The notes beneath the pieces were generated by a model. It did not search any database and was not told the DNA's origin. It saw nothing but the letters and a program-made list of their open reading frames with translations. This document shows, piece after piece, positions 9,209-20,930 of a stretch of 56,355 nt of DNA (its first letter is position 1; every line of letters starts with the position of its first letter). A program made the translations under genes and the position numbers. Source of the DNA: Gammaproteobacteria bacterium (GTDB lineage: Bacteria > Pseudomonadota > Gammaproteobacteria > Pseudomonadales > Azotimanducaceae); the NCBI GenBank assembly GCA_002689445.1, contig NZGC01000070.1, positions 1 through 56,355 on the forward strand, written 5' to 3'.

Positions 9209-10504
9209 ATGAGTAACCCAACCCGCTCGGTCAGTACCGAGCCCCTTAAACCGCCGTCGTTGTCCTCATCAAAGTGGCGAAGCACCTTTGCTGCCTTCCA
9301 AATTGCTAATTACCGTTGGTTCTTTTTGGCACTTTGCGGAAACTTTGCCGCGATGAACATTCAAATGTTTATCCGCGGCTGGTTGGTTTTCGAAATCACG
9401 GGCTCCTACGAAAAATTGGGCTGGATGACTGCCGCAGGCGGCCTTGTGGGGCTCATCGCAGCGCCATTGGGAGGCGTGGTTGCTGACCGGGTCAAGCAGA
9501 AAAAAGTGATCTTACAAGTGAGCGGTGTTGCCAATGCCTTGATCACGTTCTGGATTGCTGCGCTGATCTATCAGGGCGATCTTGCCTTTATCCACCTTCT
9601 CGCCTCGTCGGTCCTACAGGGGCTGGTCATGAATGCGATGATGCCTGCTCGACAAGCCTTTACAAAAGACATCGTTGGTCTCGATAGGCTCACCAATGCA
9701 ATCGCCTTGAGTACCTCAGGAATGAACACAGCGCGCCTACTGCTACCCGGTCTTGCGGGTGGGCTCGTGGCGATACTTGGCGGCGGCGACGGTAACATCG
9801 ATCCGGCTAAATGGGTTTATTTCTTAATGGCGCTACTCTATCTCTGGTCTGCAGCCCTAATGACTTTTATCGTCGTTGACGACAAAGCTGAGTCTGATAT
9901 GCCCACCGGCTCGATGGCCCGGGAACTGCGTCTTGGCTTTCGATACGTACTGCAAACCCCTGTGATATTTATGCTCTTGCTCTGTAACTTTCTGATGGTC
10001 TTTTTCAGTTTGACGTACTTTATGATCCTGCCTGGCTTTGCCAAAGACGTCCTCGAGGCTGGACCTGAGCGACTCGGTCTTTTGATCTCTATCTCGGGCG
10101 TTGGGTCACTCCTTGGTTCGCTGTACATCGCATCGTATGGAAACCGAAAACGCGCCCGAATCCTCTTGTGGGGAGCCGGTATCATGGGTGTCAGCTTGTT
10201 ATTATTTGCGCTTTCAACCCACTATTGGCTCTCGGTGATTTTCTTGAGCATCGTAGGATTTGGTCAGGCCACCCGCATGTCGCTGAGTAACGTTCTGATC
10301 CAATCGTATGTCGACGATGAATTTCGTGGCAGGGTGATGAGTATTTACATGCTCGAGATGGCCCTATTATCGATCAGCATCTATCCGATTAGTCTATTGG
10401 CCGATTTATATGGGCCCCAATGGGCAGTCGGTTTGTCCGCTGCAGGATTAATCATCTTGGTCGCGATTTTATTTAACGTACCCAGCTACCGCGATCTCGA
10501 TTAA
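9209..10504 (+). CDS. MFS transporter (EntS-like exporter family)
   Basis: 431 residues from the ATG at 9209; the frame reaches a TTG at 9167, but the extra 14 residues look non-native. There are about 12 hydrophobic segments with an N-terminal FQIANYRWFFLALCGNFAAM start and the loop motif GGVVADRVKQKKV between helices 2 and 3, typical of the major facilitator superfamily. The pattern is closest to the EntS/MFS_3 exporter branch. The next gene is a beta-galactosidase 32 bases away, so co-transcription is likely. The sequence does not look like LacY, so a sugar-uptake role is only a possibility. Confidence 0.82.
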   Translation: MSNPTRSVSTEPLKPPSLSSSKWRSTFAAFQIANYRWFFLALCGNFAAMNIQMFIRGWLVFEITGSYEKLGWMTAAGGLVGLIAAPLGGVVADRVKQKKVILQVSGVANALITFWIAALIYQGDLAFIHLLASSVLQGLVMNAMMPARQAFTKDIVGLDRLTNAIALSTSGMNTARLLLPGLAGGLVAILGGGDGNIDPAKWVYFLMALLYLWSAALMTFIVVDDKAESDMPTGSMARELRLGFRYVLQTPVIFMLLLCNFLMVFFSLTYFMILPGFAKDVLEAGPERLGLLISISGVGSLLGSLYIASYGNRKRARILLWGAGIMGVSLLLFALSTHYWLSVIFLSIVGFGQATRMSLSNVLIQSYVDDEFRGRVMSIYMLEMALLSISIYPISLLADLYGPQWAVGLSAAGLIILVAILFNVPSYRDLD

Positions 10505-10518
10505 GCTCGACCTGTTGA

Positions 10519-13605
<3,087 letters not shown>

Positions 13606-13854
13606 TGCCTCAAACAGCAGTCACGAACTCTGAGAGAGGGCTTTGCGCGATGGATCTAACTGGACATACCTCTATCGCTAGAGCCATGAAAAGAACAATG
13701 CAGAAAGCTATCCACAGGCATTTCTATGGGTTTTTCCAAAGGAGTTGCCGAAGCCCCTTCCTAAAGATTCTCCGTTCAACCCTGCAAGACTGTTGCATTA
13801 GGAAAAGTTCCGAGGACCTCAGCTTATGATCGATGAAACCATTAACCAGCCGCC

Positions 13855-13923
13855 TTAATACCGTCCGTCTTCTACCCGTCGCGCTTCGACCTGCCCCCCT
13901 AGGGTCGAGGCGCGCATTTTCAT
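13855..13923 (-). CDS. possible 22-residue small protein
   Basis: The ORF MKMRASTLGGQVEARRVEDG-RY is preceded by GAGGTGA, five bases before the ATG, an excellent ribosome binding site in an otherwise empty region. It is basic, has no membrane segment, and I recognise no family. No gene follows it on this strand, so it is not an obvious leader peptide. Its sequence overlaps the hairpin at 13881-13913. It may be chance. Confidence 0.25.
   Translation of the reverse strand: MKMRASTLGGQVEARRVEDGRY
13881..13913 (+). terminator. candidate intrinsic terminator or structured RNA
   Basis: An 11-base-pair stem GCGCTTCGACC / GGTCGAGGCGC with one G-U pair encloses an 11-base loop and is followed by GCATTTT. 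It lies 275 bases after lacZ, so it could end a long lacZ 3' UTR or a small RNA. The T tract is short. Confidence 0.4.
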
Positions 13924-14078
13924 CGCAATCACCTCAACGACTGACTTACCGGTCGAATCGATTAGGAGAACCCATCCGCCTTTGCCCGTTAGCTTCGAGT
14001 CTCGGGACGCTCGGCAATGCCTAGGTTTTCCGTCTGGCTGGCTTGATAGCGAGTCCCAGCCTCTCTAGATGCTGCGAT

Positions 14079-14107
14079 TTGACCTACCGCAGGCACAGCA
14101 GTATCGT
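14079..14107 (+). promoter_or_regulatory. sigma70-type promoter for xseB-ispA-dxs
   Basis: A -35 box TTGACC and a -10 box TATCGT are separated by exactly 17 bases. The predicted start of transcription, near 14114, lies about 19 bases before the xseB ATG. Confidence 0.6.
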
Positions 14108-14132
14108 TCGTCAAACACAGCGTGAGAGCCTC

Positions 14133-14372
14133 ATGGCAAAAACCAAATCTTTTCCCTTCGAGGCCTCCCTCGAGACCCTCGAGAGACTCGTTGAAACCAT
14201 GGAGTCGGGCGACCTTACGCTAGAAGAATCCTTGAAAGCCTTCCAAGAAGGCATCGAACTCACTCGTGCCTGTCAACAAGCGCTCACCGATGCCCAGCAG
14301 CAAGTCGAGATCCTGCTCGCCAGCCAAGGCAATATCGAGGCACAGACCTTCGAACCCGATGATGACGAGTGA
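14133..14372 (+). CDS. xseB: exodeoxyribonuclease VII small subunit
   Basis: 79 residues. The family core is evident: FEASLETLERLVETMESGDL, then TLEESLKAFQEGIELTRACQ and a helical tail ending in acidic residues. With XseA it forms the nuclease that degrades single-stranded DNA. The ATG at 14133 gives the standard family start; the longer frame upstream is discarded. It is followed by ispA with an overlap of about 11 bases, the order seen in many gammaproteobacteria. The xseA gene is not in the window. Confidence 0.93.
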   Translation: MAKTKSFPFEASLETLERLVETMESGDLTLEESLKAFQEGIELTRACQQALTDAQQQVEILLASQGNIEAQTFEPDDDE

Positions 14373-15237
14373 TCACTTAATTCCCTATCAAAACCGGATA
14401 GAAGACCAACTCAGTCGTGCCATTGCAACGTTAGGTCAAACCTCGAAACTTCCGGAGATCATGAGCTACGCTTGTTTGGGTGGTGGTAAAAGGCTTCGCG
14501 CGGCCCTTGCCTATCTGAGCGTCGAGACTCTCGGTCTTGACCTTGAGGACGCCGACACCACAGCCATGGCTGTCGAACTGATCCACGCTTACTCTCTGAT
14601 TCATGACGATCTGCCTGCCATGGATGACGATCCTCTCCGAAGAGGTAAAGCAAGTACTCATATCGCCTTTGGCGAGGCTGAGGCAATCCTTGCAGGAGAT
14701 GCCCTACAAGCGCTTGCCTTTCAAGTTATCGCCGACGACACACGACTCTCAGCGCCAGTAAGGCTGGCCTTGGTCAGGTCCCTCGCTCAAGCGGTGGGGG
14801 CCAATGGTATGGTCGGTGGCCAAGCCTTGGACATGGCCAGCGAACATCGCTCAATCGACATCGATACCCTCACGACTCTGCATCGTCTGAAAACGGGTGC
14901 CCTGATCACCTTCGCGATTGGCAGCGGTGGACTCCATGGGCGCTGTAAACCAGAGCATGCAGCGGCTCTCACCGAATTCGGCAGAACCCTCGGTTTAGCT
15001 TTTCAAGTGCAAGACGATATTCTCGATGAAACCAGCAATACAGCGACTCTTGGCAAACAGCAGGGGGCAGATAAGGCTCAAGCAAAATCGACCTTCGTTT
15101 CAATCCTTGGCTTGGCAGGAGCAAAAGATCAGCTTGCAATCCTTTTCACGCAAGCGATTGAGGGCCTTCATGCTCAAGGTTTGGCTACAGAAAAACTACT
15201 CAGCCTAGTGGAATACGTTCGTGAAAGAAGTCATTAG
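14362..15237 (+). CDS. ispA: (2E,6E)-farnesyl diphosphate synthase
   Basis: 291 residues from the ATG at 14362 (an ATG at 14359 is adjacent); it overlaps the end of xseB. First Asp-rich motif DDLPAMDDD and second motif DDILDE mark a short-chain trans-prenyltransferase. GGKRLRAAL and the residues before the first motif fit the C15 (farnesyl) product class. It condenses isopentenyl diphosphate with dimethylallyl and geranyl diphosphate in the cytoplasm, supplying undecaprenol and ubiquinone synthesis. Placement directly before dxs joins the first MEP-pathway step with prenyl-chain building. Confidence 0.94.
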   Translation: MTSDHLIPYQNRIEDQLSRAIATLGQTSKLPEIMSYACLGGGKRLRAALAYLSVETLGLDLEDADTTAMAVELIHAYSLIHDDLPAMDDDPLRRGKASTHIAFGEAEAILAGDALQALAFQVIADDTRLSAPVRLALVRSLAQAVGANGMVGGQALDMASEHRSIDIDTLTTLHRLKTGALITFAIGSGGLHGRCKPEHAAALTEFGRTLGLAFQVQDDILDETSNTATLGKQQGADKAQAKSTFVSILGLAGAKDQLAILFTQAIEGLHAQGLATEKLLSLVEYVRERSH

Positions 15238-15298
15238 ACTGAAGCAAGTTGTCACACCCTAGTGTAAACTTACCGCACCGCGTCACGTGCTCGACTTT

Positions 15299-17173
15299 AT
15301 GTTTTACACCATACCCACCACGCGCCCAAATACGCCATTGCTCGACACCATTGGCCAACCGAGCGATTTGCGCTCGCTGCCTGTTGCCGAACTTGAACAA
15401 CTGGCAGAGGAGCTGAGGCACTTTTTAATTTACACCGTGGGTCAAACGGGAGGCCACTTTGGTGCGGGTCTGGGCGTTATCGAATTAACCATCGCCCTAC
15501 ATTACTGTTTCGACACCCCTTCGGATCAATTAATCTGGGATGTGGGTCATCAGACCTACCCCCATAAAATTCTTACCGGGCGTCGGGAGCAAATGCGTTC
15601 ACTGCGGCAAAAAGATGGTCTCGCGCCTTTCCCTTCCCGCGACGAAAGCGAATTTGATACTTTTGGGGTTGGTCACTCATCGACTTCGATCAGCGCGGGC
15701 CTAGGCATGGCCATCGCAAAAAAAGCCAAACAACTCCATTCACGCACAGTCGCCATCATCGGCGATGGCGCCATGACGGCAGGGATGGCCTTCGAAGCTC
15801 TGCAACATGCGGGTTCATCTGACGCTAACTTGCTGGTCATTCTCAATGACAACGCCATGTCCATTTCAGAGAGTGTGGGAGGTCTCGCCTCCTATTTTGC
15901 GAGAATCCTTTCGAGCCGCCTGTATCTTAATGTGCGTGAAGGCGGCAAAAAAATATTGAGCCACATCCCGTCCGCTCGAGCCTTCGCTCGAAAAACCGAG
16001 GAGCATATGAAAGGTATGGTGGTGCCCGGCACCTTATTTGATGAGTTGGGACTGAATTACATGGGGCCCATTGATGGTCACGATCTCAAGTCTCTGATTA
16101 CTGCCTTGAACAATGTCAAAGATCAGTCTGGGCCCCAGTTCCTGCATTTGGTTACCCAAAAAGGCAAAGGGTACGAACCCGCCGAAGCATCCCCAATTGG
16201 CACCCACTCGCTGTCTAAGATCGAGCCTCACCCCAAAGGGCAGAACGAGAAATTACCCAGCTACTCAAAAATCTTCGGACGCTGGGTTTGTGACAAAGCA
16301 GAAGCCGATCATCAATTAATGGCAATCACTCCCGCGATGCGAGAAGGATCTGATTTGGTTGAGTTCTCAGAGCGATTCCCAAGCCGGTATTTTGATGTCG
16401 CAATTGCCGAACAGCATGCAGTGACGCTGGCTGCAGGCCTCGCCTGTGAGGGCATGAAGCCCGTTGTCGCGATTTACTCGACATTTCTGCAAAGAGCGTA
16501 TGACCAACTTATCCACGATGTCGCGATCCAAAACTTAGATGTGTTGTTTGCCATTGATCGAGCTGGGCTGCTTGAAGACGGCCCAACCCACTCAGGCGTC
16601 TTTGATCACAGCTTTCTTCGAACAATCCCAAACCTTGTGATCATGGCGCCCTCGGATGAGTTCGAACTTGAAGTGCTGCTCGACGTCGGCTATCAATACC
16701 CGGGGCCCGCTTGTGTTCGCTACCCCCGGGGTGAAATCACGGGGGGCGTTAGGCCTGCCAAAACCGAGGTCAGCCTTGGTCAAAGCATCCGTCGTCGAGC
16801 CGGTCAGAGTACCGCAGTACTCGCCTTTGGTAGTCGGGTTTCCGCCGGGCTCATCGCAGCTGAGCACCTTGATGCCACCTTAATTGACATGCGTTTTGTT
16901 AAACCCTTGGACTCTGCCATGATCGAATCAGTGGCCCGTGATCATGATCTCGTGGTTACCGTCGAGGAGAACGCCATTCAAGGAGGCGCAGGATCAGGTG
17001 TGAATGAGATTCTCGCCCAAATCGGTTATCGAGGCTTAATCCTTAATTTAGGCGTCCCTGATGCCTTCATTCATCCGGACAAACCTCATGACATGCTGAG
17101 TGCCTGCAGTCTCGACGCCGAGGGAATCATTGCCAGCATTCAGACCCATCGGTCGCAATTCTCAGCCAATTAA
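15299..17173 (+). CDS. dxs: 1-deoxy-D-xylulose-5-phosphate synthase
   Basis: 624 residues from the ATG at 15299; a GTG at 15287 would add four residues. The TPP enzyme features are GHFGAGLGVIELTIALH, DVGHQTYPHKILTGRR, the motif GDGAMTAGMAFEAL ending in NDNAMS, and a transketolase-like pyrimidine domain with EQHAVTLAAGLA. It makes DXP from pyruvate and glyceraldehyde 3-phosphate, the entry step of the MEP isoprenoid pathway and also a precursor for thiamine and pyridoxal phosphate. It is last in the xseB-ispA-dxs operon and converges on ribA with a 9-base gap. Confidence 0.96.
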   Translation: MFYTIPTTRPNTPLLDTIGQPSDLRSLPVAELEQLAEELRHFLIYTVGQTGGHFGAGLGVIELTIALHYCFDTPSDQLIWDVGHQTYPHKILTGRREQMRSLRQKDGLAPFPSRDESEFDTFGVGHSSTSISAGLGMAIAKKAKQLHSRTVAIIGDGAMTAGMAFEALQHAGSSDANLLVILNDNAMSISESVGGLASYFARILSSRLYLNVREGGKKILSHIPSARAFARKTEEHMKGMVVPGTLFDELGLNYMGPIDGHDLKSLITALNNVKDQSGPQFLHLVTQKGKGYEPAEASPIGTHSLSKIEPHPKGQNEKLPSYSKIFGRWVCDKAEADHQLMAITPAMREGSDLVEFSERFPSRYFDVAIAEQHAVTLAAGLACEGMKPVVAIYSTFLQRAYDQLIHDVAIQNLDVLFAIDRAGLLEDGPTHSGVFDHSFLRTIPNLVIMAPSDEFELEVLLDVGYQYPGPACVRYPRGEITGGVRPAKTEVSLGQSIRRRAGQSTAVLAFGSRVSAGLIAAEHLDATLIDMRFVKPLDSAMIESVARDHDLVVTVEENAIQGGAGSGVNEILAQIGYRGLILNLGVPDAFIHPDKPHDMLSACSLDAEGIIASIQTHRSQFSAN

Positions 17174-17182
17174 ATAAAGCCG

Positions 17183-17785
17183 TTAGCCGACTGAGGATTG
17201 GCCTAAGAGATGACCCATCTTACCCGCCTTGGTCTTTAGATATCGGTCGTTATGGTCGTTGTGACCCGTTTCAATCGATACCCGATCAACGACTTCAATA
17301 CCCAACTTAGTCAGCGCATTCACCTTGACCGGGTTATTGGTCATCAATCGCACAGAAACCACCTGCAAGTGAGCAAACATATTGCGACACATGGTGTAAT
17401 CGCGGAGGTCAGCATCAAAACCTAAGCGCTCGTTGGCTTCGACAGTATCAGCGCCTGCGTCTTGGAGCTGATACGCCCTAATTTTGTTGATCAAACCAAT
17501 GCCTCGGCCTTCTTGGCGTAGATACAACAAGATACCACTGCCCGCTTCAGAGATTCTTTGGAGTGCAGCCTGCAGCTGCGATCCACAGTCACATCTAAGA
17601 CTGAACAAGCAATCGCCGGTCAAGCATTCTGAATGAACTCGGCACAACACGCCCTGCTCCTCGGCGACCTTGCCAAAGGTCAGTGCAACATGCTCCTGCC
17701 CAGTATCTGGGTCTTCAAAGCCATGCATAACAAACTTACCGAATTCGGTAGGCAAGTCGCAGGCGGCAACAAAATGAACTGGCAT
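17183..17785 (-). CDS. ribA: GTP cyclohydrolase II
   Basis: 200 residues, a stand-alone RibA without the DHBP synthase domain. The zinc cysteines are in CLTGDC and RCDCGSQ (Cys 54, 65 and 67), followed by the GTP-binding RQEGRGIGL and NPVKVNAL. It converts GTP to the first committed pyrimidine of riboflavin synthesis. It is monocistronic and convergent with dxs, away from the ribD-ribH cluster 10 kb on. No FMN riboswitch sequence is visible upstream. Confidence 0.96.
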   Translation of the reverse strand: MPVHFVAACDLPTEFGKFVMHGFEDPDTGQEHVALTFGKVAEEQGVLCRVHSECLTGDCLFSLRCDCGSQLQAALQRISEAGSGILLYLRQEGRGIGLINKIRAYQLQDAGADTVEANERLGFDADLRDYTMCRNMFAHLQVVSVRLMTNNPVKVNALTKLGIEVVDRVSIETGHNDHNDRYLKTKAGKMGHLLGQSSVG

Positions 17786-17815
17786 TCGTCAATGCTCGCG
17801 ATGATCTAGGGGCGC

Positions 17816-17821
17816 AGTGTA
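17816..17821 (-). promoter_or_regulatory. extended -10 promoter element for ribA
   Basis: On the minus strand TGGTACACT reads as an extended -10 (TGnTAnnnT) about 31 bases upstream of the ribA ATG. No good -35 box is present at 17 bases, which is common for extended -10 promoters. Confidence 0.4.
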
Positions 17822-18018
17822 CCAGCACTCAGCGTCGACTGAAAATCGTCTCAATTCCGTCAAAGGTTTCAATCCTGCTCTTGCGATGTCTTGGCAACCC
17901 AGGGGTCTGCCCTGATTGCCTACGAATCTGCTGTAAAAACTCATCATAGGGGCTTCAATGCATTCTCGATCTGGCGCTCGCTCCGCCAATTTCCTACGCA
18001 TCATTGTGCGGCTCAACC

Positions 18019-19209
18019 TTAATCGGGTAACCCTAAGACCCTTTTGGCAATAATGTTGGCTTGAACCTCATTGGTGCCACCATAAATCGTCACCGCCCGA
18101 CTGGCGAGCCAAGACCGGGTCGCGCCGATTTCTTCTTCGCTAAAACCCTCACCTTCCCAACCAATACCCGCGCACCCCATCAGTTCTGCGGTAAGCGACT
18201 GCTTGTCTTGCGCCAGAGAAGCGCCGTAAAGTTTGAACATCGATGTCGCCGCACCTGGGGTTTTGCCATCGCGAACCTCCTGGCCCATCCGTGCTTGGGT
18301 CAATTGAAAGGCTCTGTTGCGCATGTTCCAGCGCAGGACGGCCTCTCTCTGGCTGGATTTTGTTTGAGGATCGGCGACATAACGCGCTAAGACTTCCGAC
18401 AGTTCAAGGTCTACTGTGACGCCCACCGGTCTTGATCGAACCGGTCCTGGTCCGAGACCTCCTTGGCCTGAGCGTTCATGTTGCAGAAGTCGTTTACCCA
18501 CCGCCCAGCCTTCATTGAGCTTTCCAACAAGGTCACTTTTTTCGGCAATTGCCCCATCTAAGAAAGTTTCACAAAACGGTGAACTCCCCGATAACAATTT
18601 GATGGGTTTAATCGTCACGCCAGGCTGATCCATCGGCAATAACACGAAACTGATGCCCTGATGCTTTGGCGCATCGGAATCGGTGCGCACCAAGCAAAAC
18701 ATCCAATCGGCATTCTGGGCACCTGAAGTCCAAATTTTTTGGCCATGAATCACAAATTGATCGCCTTGCAGCACGGCCTTGGTCGATAGACCCGCCAAAT
18801 CCGAGCCCGCTCCGGGTTCACTGTAACCCTGGCACCAGGCAGCCCCACCTCGAGCAATGACCGGTAAGTGCCTCAGTTTTTGCGCTTCTGTGCCGTACTC
18901 CAGCAGGGTCGGTCCTAGCATTCGAGTTCCCATGTTAATCAACGGTAAACGGGCGCCGATCGCAGCCATCTCTTCATAGAGGACTTTTGCTTGGTCGAGG
19001 CTCAAGTCTGCACCGCCATATGCCTTTGGCCACATCGGGACTGTCCAGCCCCGATCTGCCATGATTTCAAGCCACGCAACCGTATCGGCTTGAAAAGACA
19101 TTTTGGTACTACCAGAGTGAATTTCACCAGGGCCGATCGCGCCCGGCGGACAGTTTGTTCGTAACCAGTCTCTCGTTTCTGACCGAAAGGCCTCTATTGA
19201 TGTTGTCAT
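18019..19209 (-). CDS. acyl-CoA dehydrogenase family protein
   Basis: 396 residues with the acyl-CoA dehydrogenase domain order: helical N-terminus, middle beta domain (WCQGYSEPGAGSDLAGLSTK, IHGQKIWTSGAQ) and C-terminal helical FAD domain ending GGTNEVQANIIAKRVLGLP. The family oxidises acyl-CoA at C2-C3 with electrons passed to ETF. It resembles the FadE subunits used for branched, cyclic or steroid-derived acyl-CoA thioesters, in which catalytic and partner subunits combine. It heads a run of two further dehydrogenase genes and a VOC gene on the same strand, suggesting a dedicated acyl-CoA degradation route. Confidence 0.88.
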   Translation of the reverse strand: MTTSIEAFRSETRDWLRTNCPPGAIGPGEIHSGSTKMSFQADTVAWLEIMADRGWTVPMWPKAYGGADLSLDQAKVLYEEMAAIGARLPLINMGTRMLGPTLLEYGTEAQKLRHLPVIARGGAAWCQGYSEPGAGSDLAGLSTKAVLQGDQFVIHGQKIWTSGAQNADWMFCLVRTDSDAPKHQGISFVLLPMDQPGVTIKPIKLLSGSSPFCETFLDGAIAEKSDLVGKLNEGWAVGKRLLQHERSGQGGLGPGPVRSRPVGVTVDLELSEVLARYVADPQTKSSQREAVLRWNMRNRAFQLTQARMGQEVRDGKTPGAATSMFKLYGASLAQDKQSLTAELMGCAGIGWEGEGFSEEEIGATRSWLASRAVTIYGGTNEVQANIIAKRVLGLPD

Positions 19210-19241
19210 TTTTCATGCCTCCAAAACCCAGTTCGCGGGTT

Positions 19242-19616
19242 TTAACCTTGACTCGCGCTCAACTGCAGTAATAAACCATTTGCGTCCCCTGGATGAACAA
19301 AGGCGCCACCAATGGTGCGTATGCCATCAGCCTTGAGTTGATCATCAACCGCTTTGGGGTCGTCAACCGCGAACGCCACTGTGTGGACGCCATCACCTAA
19401 TTTCTTCAGAGGCCCGGCTATCGGTGAAGCCTCGTCCGTTGGAGAAATCAATTCTAGAAATGTACCATTTTCAAAATAGTAAAAGGCCTGGTCTGCCTGC
19501 AAGACGTCCGAGTGCGCCCGTTTTGGATCAATCCCAAGTATCTTGTTGTAATTTGCGATCGCAGCGTCAAGATCAGCTACCCTTAACACCACATGATCAA
19601 CCCCTTTAAAGCTCAT
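19242..19616 (-). CDS. VOC family protein (methylmalonyl-CoA epimerase/glyoxalase-like)
   Basis: 124 residues forming one vicinal-oxygen-chelate unit of two beta-alpha-beta-beta-beta modules. Candidate metal ligands are His in VDHVVLRV, Glu in TFLELIS and His in GVHTVAFAV. At the last ligand position the usual Glu of epimerases is replaced by Gln (GLLLQLS). It lies between acyl-CoA dehydrogenase genes, so a role on an acyl-CoA, such as epimerisation of a branched substrate, is plausible. True methylmalonyl-CoA epimerase is not proven. Confidence 0.8.
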   Translation of the reverse strand: MSFKGVDHVVLRVADLDAAIANYNKILGIDPKRAHSDVLQADQAFYYFENGTFLELISPTDEASPIAGPLKKLGDGVHTVAFAVDDPKAVDDQLKADGIRTIGGAFVHPGDANGLLLQLSASQG

Positions 19617-19685
19617 GTTTTTCTCCTTTTCTGTCTCGTATTGTTCAAATCAACTCATTCAGCGGTTACAGACGGTACTCATCCC

Positions 19686-20930
19686 TTAGTTGTTTCGGGC
19701 AATATCTCGGAAGGGTCCCGTGTCCATACGCTGTTCTTTCGGCATTCCGAGCACACGCTCAGCAATGATATTCTTTTGAATTTCATCGGTGCCCCCAGCG
19801 ATCGAAATCGCCGGCACGGAGATCAAGGTCTCAGCGATCAGACCGGCTTCGGCCGACTCCGGTCCTGATAGCATCGCCTCTGCGCCCGAAATCATCGTAT
19901 GCACATGGGCGGCCTGACGGGCGATTACGCTCGCGCCAAGTTTGCCCAGAGACCCCGCCGGCAGCACCTGATTATCTGCTCGGGTACGCTCAGCAGCGAC
20001 TCGATTGGCTGAAATCTTAGCAGCCTCTGTTAAACAAAATAGCTTCGCCATTTCTTGTCGAATGACAGGATCGTTGATCGCACCAGTTGCCTCGGCGCGT
20101 TGTAAAACCAGATCAGGCCGCCCTTCTCTCTGGGGATACCAAGTGTAGGGTTCGTTGTCGATAGCAATCTCCTTGGCATACTCCTCAAACACTCGCCCAG
20201 TGATCTCTCGGTGTATTGGCGTTGGCCCACGTCCCCGAGCAAAGCCTTGCCGCTCAATGGATAGCGTGGTGGTTGCAATCGCCCAACCCTCACCCTCCTG
20301 ACCCAGCAAATCGTTATGATCAACTCGCGCATCTGTCAGAAAAACCTCGTTAAAGGACGCGTGGCCATTCATTTGTCGCAAAGGCCGCACCTGGACGCCA
20401 GGTTGGCGCATGTTGATCAAAAAATAGGACAAACCCTGATGCTTTGGGACGTCCCAATCGGATCGAGCGACTAAAATTCCAAAGTCAGCATGATGTGCAC
20501 TGGTATTCCATACTTTCTGCCCGTTCATAATCCAAACATCACCCTGACGCTCTGCTTTCGTTGATGCGCCGGCGAGGTCTGAGCCGCTACCAGGCTCACT
20601 GAATAACTGACACCAGGCATGTTCACCAGTGAGTATCTTCGGCAGATAGCGATGTTTTTGCGCGTCCGACCCGTGCGCCAGAATCGTTTCTGCTGCTAAA
20701 CGCCTGGGCCCCAGCTGGGCAGCGCCGACGACCCCTCTGGCTTGAAACACCTCATTGACCACGGCAACTTGAGCCGGTGAAAAATCTCTACCAAAATACG
20801 CCTTCGGCCACATCGGTGCTGCCCACCCAGCGGCCACCAATCTCTGACGCCACGCCACCAGAGACAGATCAGGCGAGAAGGCCTCGTCAATAAACTGATT
20901 TACTGCCGCTTTAATCTCACTAAGCTGCAT
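19686..20930 (-). CDS. acyl-CoA dehydrogenase, FadE-type larger subunit
   Basis: 414 residues. The middle domain has WCQLFSEPGSGSDLAGASTK and MNGQKVWNTSAHHADFG, and the C-terminal GGTDEIQKNIIAERVLGMP is the conserved FAD/active-site tail. It overlaps the next dehydrogenase (upstream on this strand) by 11 bases, so the two proteins are translationally coupled and may form an alpha2beta2 enzyme like the heteromeric steroid FadE pairs. Electrons would go to ETF. Substrate unknown. Confidence 0.87.
   Translation of the reverse strand: MQLSEIKAAVNQFIDEAFSPDLSLVAWRQRLVAAGWAAPMWPKAYFGRDFSPAQVAVVNEVFQARGVVGAAQLGPRRLAAETILAHGSDAQKHRYLPKILTGEHAWCQLFSEPGSGSDLAGASTKAERQGDVWIMNGQKVWNTSAHHADFGILVARSDWDVPKHQGLSYFLINMRQPGVQVRPLRQMNGHASFNEVFLTDARVDHNDLLGQEGEGWAIATTTLSIERQGFARGRGPTPIHREITGRVFEEYAKEIAIDNEPYTWYPQREGRPDLVLQRAEATGAINDPVIRQEMAKLFCLTEAAKISANRVAAERTRADNQVLPAGSLGKLGASVIARQAAHVHTMISGAEAMLSGPESAEAGLIAETLISVPAISIAGGTDEIQKNIIAERVLGMPKEQRMDTGPFRDIARNN

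Larger units (their letters stand above)
13606..14078. other. intergenic region with one hairpin and a possible small ORF
   Basis: About 470 bases between lacZ and the xseB promoter. No long gene is supported: the frame at 13605-13829 begins inside the lacZ stop region and lacks recognisable composition. A strong hairpin lies at 13881-13913, and a 22-codon minus-strand ORF (13855-13923) overlaps it. Both are listed separately. Confidence 0.5.

Noticed and set aside
17786-18018. FMN riboswitch upstream of ribA
   Set aside because: The conserved riboswitch core sequences are not present on the minus strand of this spacer.
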